Positions 6,287 to 7,369 of a DNA stretch of 7,369 nt are shown piece after piece. This stretch comes from Gemmatimonadota bacterium. Lineage in GTDB: Bacteria > Gemmatimonadota > Gemmatimonadetes > Longimicrobiales > Gaopeijiaceae. The DNA lies in the NCBI GenBank assembly GCA_007127575.1, contig SKZC01000214.1:1-7369 (forward strand). Direction: 5' to 3'. Position numbers and translations under genes: made by a program. Position 1 is the stretch's first letter, and each line of letters starts with the position of its first letter. Below the pieces are notes generated by a model. It was not told the DNA's origin. It did not search any database and was given only the letters and a program-made list of their open reading frames with translations.

Positions 6287-7083
6287 GACTGGGGATTTCC
6301 GGGCGGAGTAACGGTCCAGCAACGTAGGGGCACCACGGGCGCCTCGGCGGAAAGGGCACCGGCCAGGGGCGGAGGAAGCGAGAGGTCCCGAATCCACCAC
6401 CGAGCGGGGGCCTGGGGGTCTGCCGCGTCCTCCACGAGAATCGGTCCCGGAGGTGATGCGGCCGGAGAGAGCCCGACGTTCCGAAAGCCGTACTTGAACC
6501 CCAGGCCCCGGGCCTTCGTGTACGCCTCCTTTCGGATCCAGAGCCGGAGGAGGGCTGCGGGCCGATCCTCCTGGGGAAGGCCCTCCACGCCCTCCACCTC
6601 CACCGGGCTCAGGATGCGCCGAGCCAGGGCCTCGTGATCCACCCTTCGGTCCAGCCGGTCCAGGTCCACTCCCACGGCCGAAGCGCAGGAAAAGGCGAGC
6701 AGCAGGTGGCCTGACACGTGGGAGAGATTGTACCGGAGGGGGGGGTCTCGAGGGTCCGCCACCTCCGGCTTTCCGTGGGAGCCTGTGGCGAAGCGCACGC
6801 TCCGGGGCCGCTCACCCAGGTACAATCCCACGAGCCGTCGGAGCGCGGACCGGGAGCGGACGAACTGCTCCCGGGCCTCCGACGAACGCATCCTGAGCAC
6901 CCGTTCCCGGTCCTCGGCCGAGAGAAGCGCCCAGTCGCCCTCGGGATGCCACGGCCATGCAGCCCAGGACAGCCACCAGACGTGGATCTCCCTCAGGGGC
7001 AGGGGAGGAGACTTGGGCCCGGGTGGCCAGCCGCCCCCCTTTGGGTTCCCGACAGGACCGACTTCCGGCTGCCACGGCACCAC
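6283..7083 (-). CDS. Sfp-type 4'-phosphopantetheinyl transferase
   Basis: The enzyme moves the phosphopantetheine arm of coenzyme A onto a serine of carrier proteins in fatty-acid, polyketide or non-ribosomal peptide synthesis, in the cytoplasm. The 266-residue protein shows the family motifs in order: GKPEV (104-108), NLSHVSGH (119-126), GVDLD (138-142) and WIRKEAYTKARGLG (182-195), the W-x-x-K-E-A-x-x-K signature. Probable Mg2+ ligands are D140, D142 and E186; the usual GVDxE is GVDxD here, a conservative change. Length is somewhat above typical (about 220-250), mainly from a Pro/Gly-rich N-terminal stretch of about 30 residues before IHVWWLSW. Two GTG codons stand in tandem (7083-7081 and 7080-7078). 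AGGAGG at 7086-7091 is 2 nt from the first and 5 nt from the second, so the second is probably the true start. No carrier-protein or synthase gene is visible, so its partner is elsewhere. Confidence 0.93.
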   Translation of the reverse strand: MVPWQPEVGPVGNPKGGGWPPGPKSPPLPLREIHVWWLSWAAWPWHPEGDWALLSAEDRERVLRMRSSEAREQFVRSRSALRRLVGLYLGERPRSVRFATGSHGKPEVADPRDPPLRYNLSHVSGHLLLAFSCASAVGVDLDRLDRRVDHEALARRILSPVEVEGVEGLPQEDRPAALLRLWIRKEAYTKARGLGFKYGFRNVGLSPAASPPGPILVEDAADPQAPARWWIRDLSLPPPLAGALSAEAPVVPLRCWTVTPPGNPQS

Positions 7084-7085
7084 GT

Positions 7086-7091
7086 CCTCCT
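7086..7091 (-). promoter_or_regulatory. Ribosome binding site of the PPTase gene
   Basis: AGGAGG on the minus strand is a perfect Shine-Dalgarno core. Its spacing favours the second of the two tandem GTG codons (5 nt) over the first (2 nt). Confidence 0.7.
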
Positions 7092-7104
7092 GCTTCAGCG
7101 CGGA

Positions 7105-7302
7105 TCATCGGCCCCCAAGATGCACCGTCCGCACTTGCTGGACCAGCGCCGGCGGTGCCCCCCCCTCATCCCGCACACACCGAGGCCGTTGTTGGATCCA
7201 CGCTTCAGGCGCGGCGCGCGACTCCCTCGAAACCCACCGGCCAGGCCAGGAATGCACGGAAGCGGCCAATTCTTCCCGGGTCCCCTCTTCCATCTCCGCC
7301 AT
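7105..7302 (-). CDS. Possible small hypothetical protein upstream of the PPTase gene
   Basis: An ATG-started frame of 65 codons ends 21 nt before the PPTase start on the same strand. I do not recognise the product: it begins MAEMEEGTREELAASVHSW, is rich in Arg and Glu, and has no signal peptide or membrane helix. A TGA lies three codons upstream, so it is not the tail of a longer gene. Third positions are visibly less GC-biased than in the neighbouring genes, and no clear Shine-Dalgarno precedes either the first ATG or the second one three codons later. It may be a chance frame in the PPTase leader. Confidence 0.22.
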   Translation of the reverse strand: MAEMEEGTREELAASVHSWPGRWVSRESRAAPEAWIQQRPRCVRDEGGAPPALVQQVRTVHLGGR

Positions 7303-7369
7303 GCGATTTCAGGGGTGGAACGTGCCAACTCCTGGCTTCACAGTCTATTGGAGGACCTTTCCGAACGAG

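Noticed and set aside
7309..7334. TTGGCACG on the minus strand resembling the -24 half of a sigma-54 promoter
   Set aside because: The required TTGCA-like -12 element is absent at the correct spacing; the sequence there is a C-rich run.
7312..7344. Ten-codon GTG-to-TGA frame on the minus strand, a possible leader peptide
   Set aside because: It has no Shine-Dalgarno, no run of regulatory codons and no attenuator hairpin after it.
1..7369. tRNA/rRNA genes, CRISPR array, insertion sequence ends or phage genes
   Set aside because: Reading both strands showed no cloverleaf, no regularly spaced direct repeats, and no transposase or integrase motifs.

Overview
The window is very GC-rich with strongly G/C-biased third codon positions. 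It has the look of a Gram-negative soil, sediment or water bacterium. The outer-membrane DUF5916 protein, together with a periplasm-facing VWA/amidotransferase-like membrane protein and a secreted clan CD-type peptidase, is a combination I associate with Gemmatimonadota and neighbouring phyla. That taxonomic guess is inference; there is no marker gene here.

Layout: (1) 1-2768, minus strand: a large membrane-anchored VWA plus class I glutamine-amidotransferase-like protein, followed by a secreted legumain/caspase-like (C13/C14-type) protein that starts inside its stop codon (GTGA overlap) and runs off the left edge. (2) 2955-3827, minus strand: an EamA/DMT-family transporter, perhaps in the same transcription unit but separated by about 190 bp. 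(3) 3828-4007: a divergent intergenic region with a nested GC-rich inverted repeat just upstream of the transporter. (4) 4008-6275, plus strand: an exported DUF5916 protein with an N-terminal CBM9-like domain and an outer-membrane beta-barrel. (5) 6283-7083, minus strand: an Sfp-type 4'-phosphopantetheinyl transferase, convergent with the DUF5916 gene with only 7 bp between the stop codons. (6) 7084-7369: a poorly coding upstream region with one weak small ORF.

The only pair with a visible functional link is the VWA/amidotransferase-like protein and the peptidase. They are translationally coupled, and positive-inside topology of one and the signal peptide of the other put both in the periplasm. 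The other genes look like independent units: small-molecule transport, an outer-membrane protein of unknown role, and carrier-protein activation. I see no tRNA, rRNA, CRISPR array, insertion sequence or phage gene.
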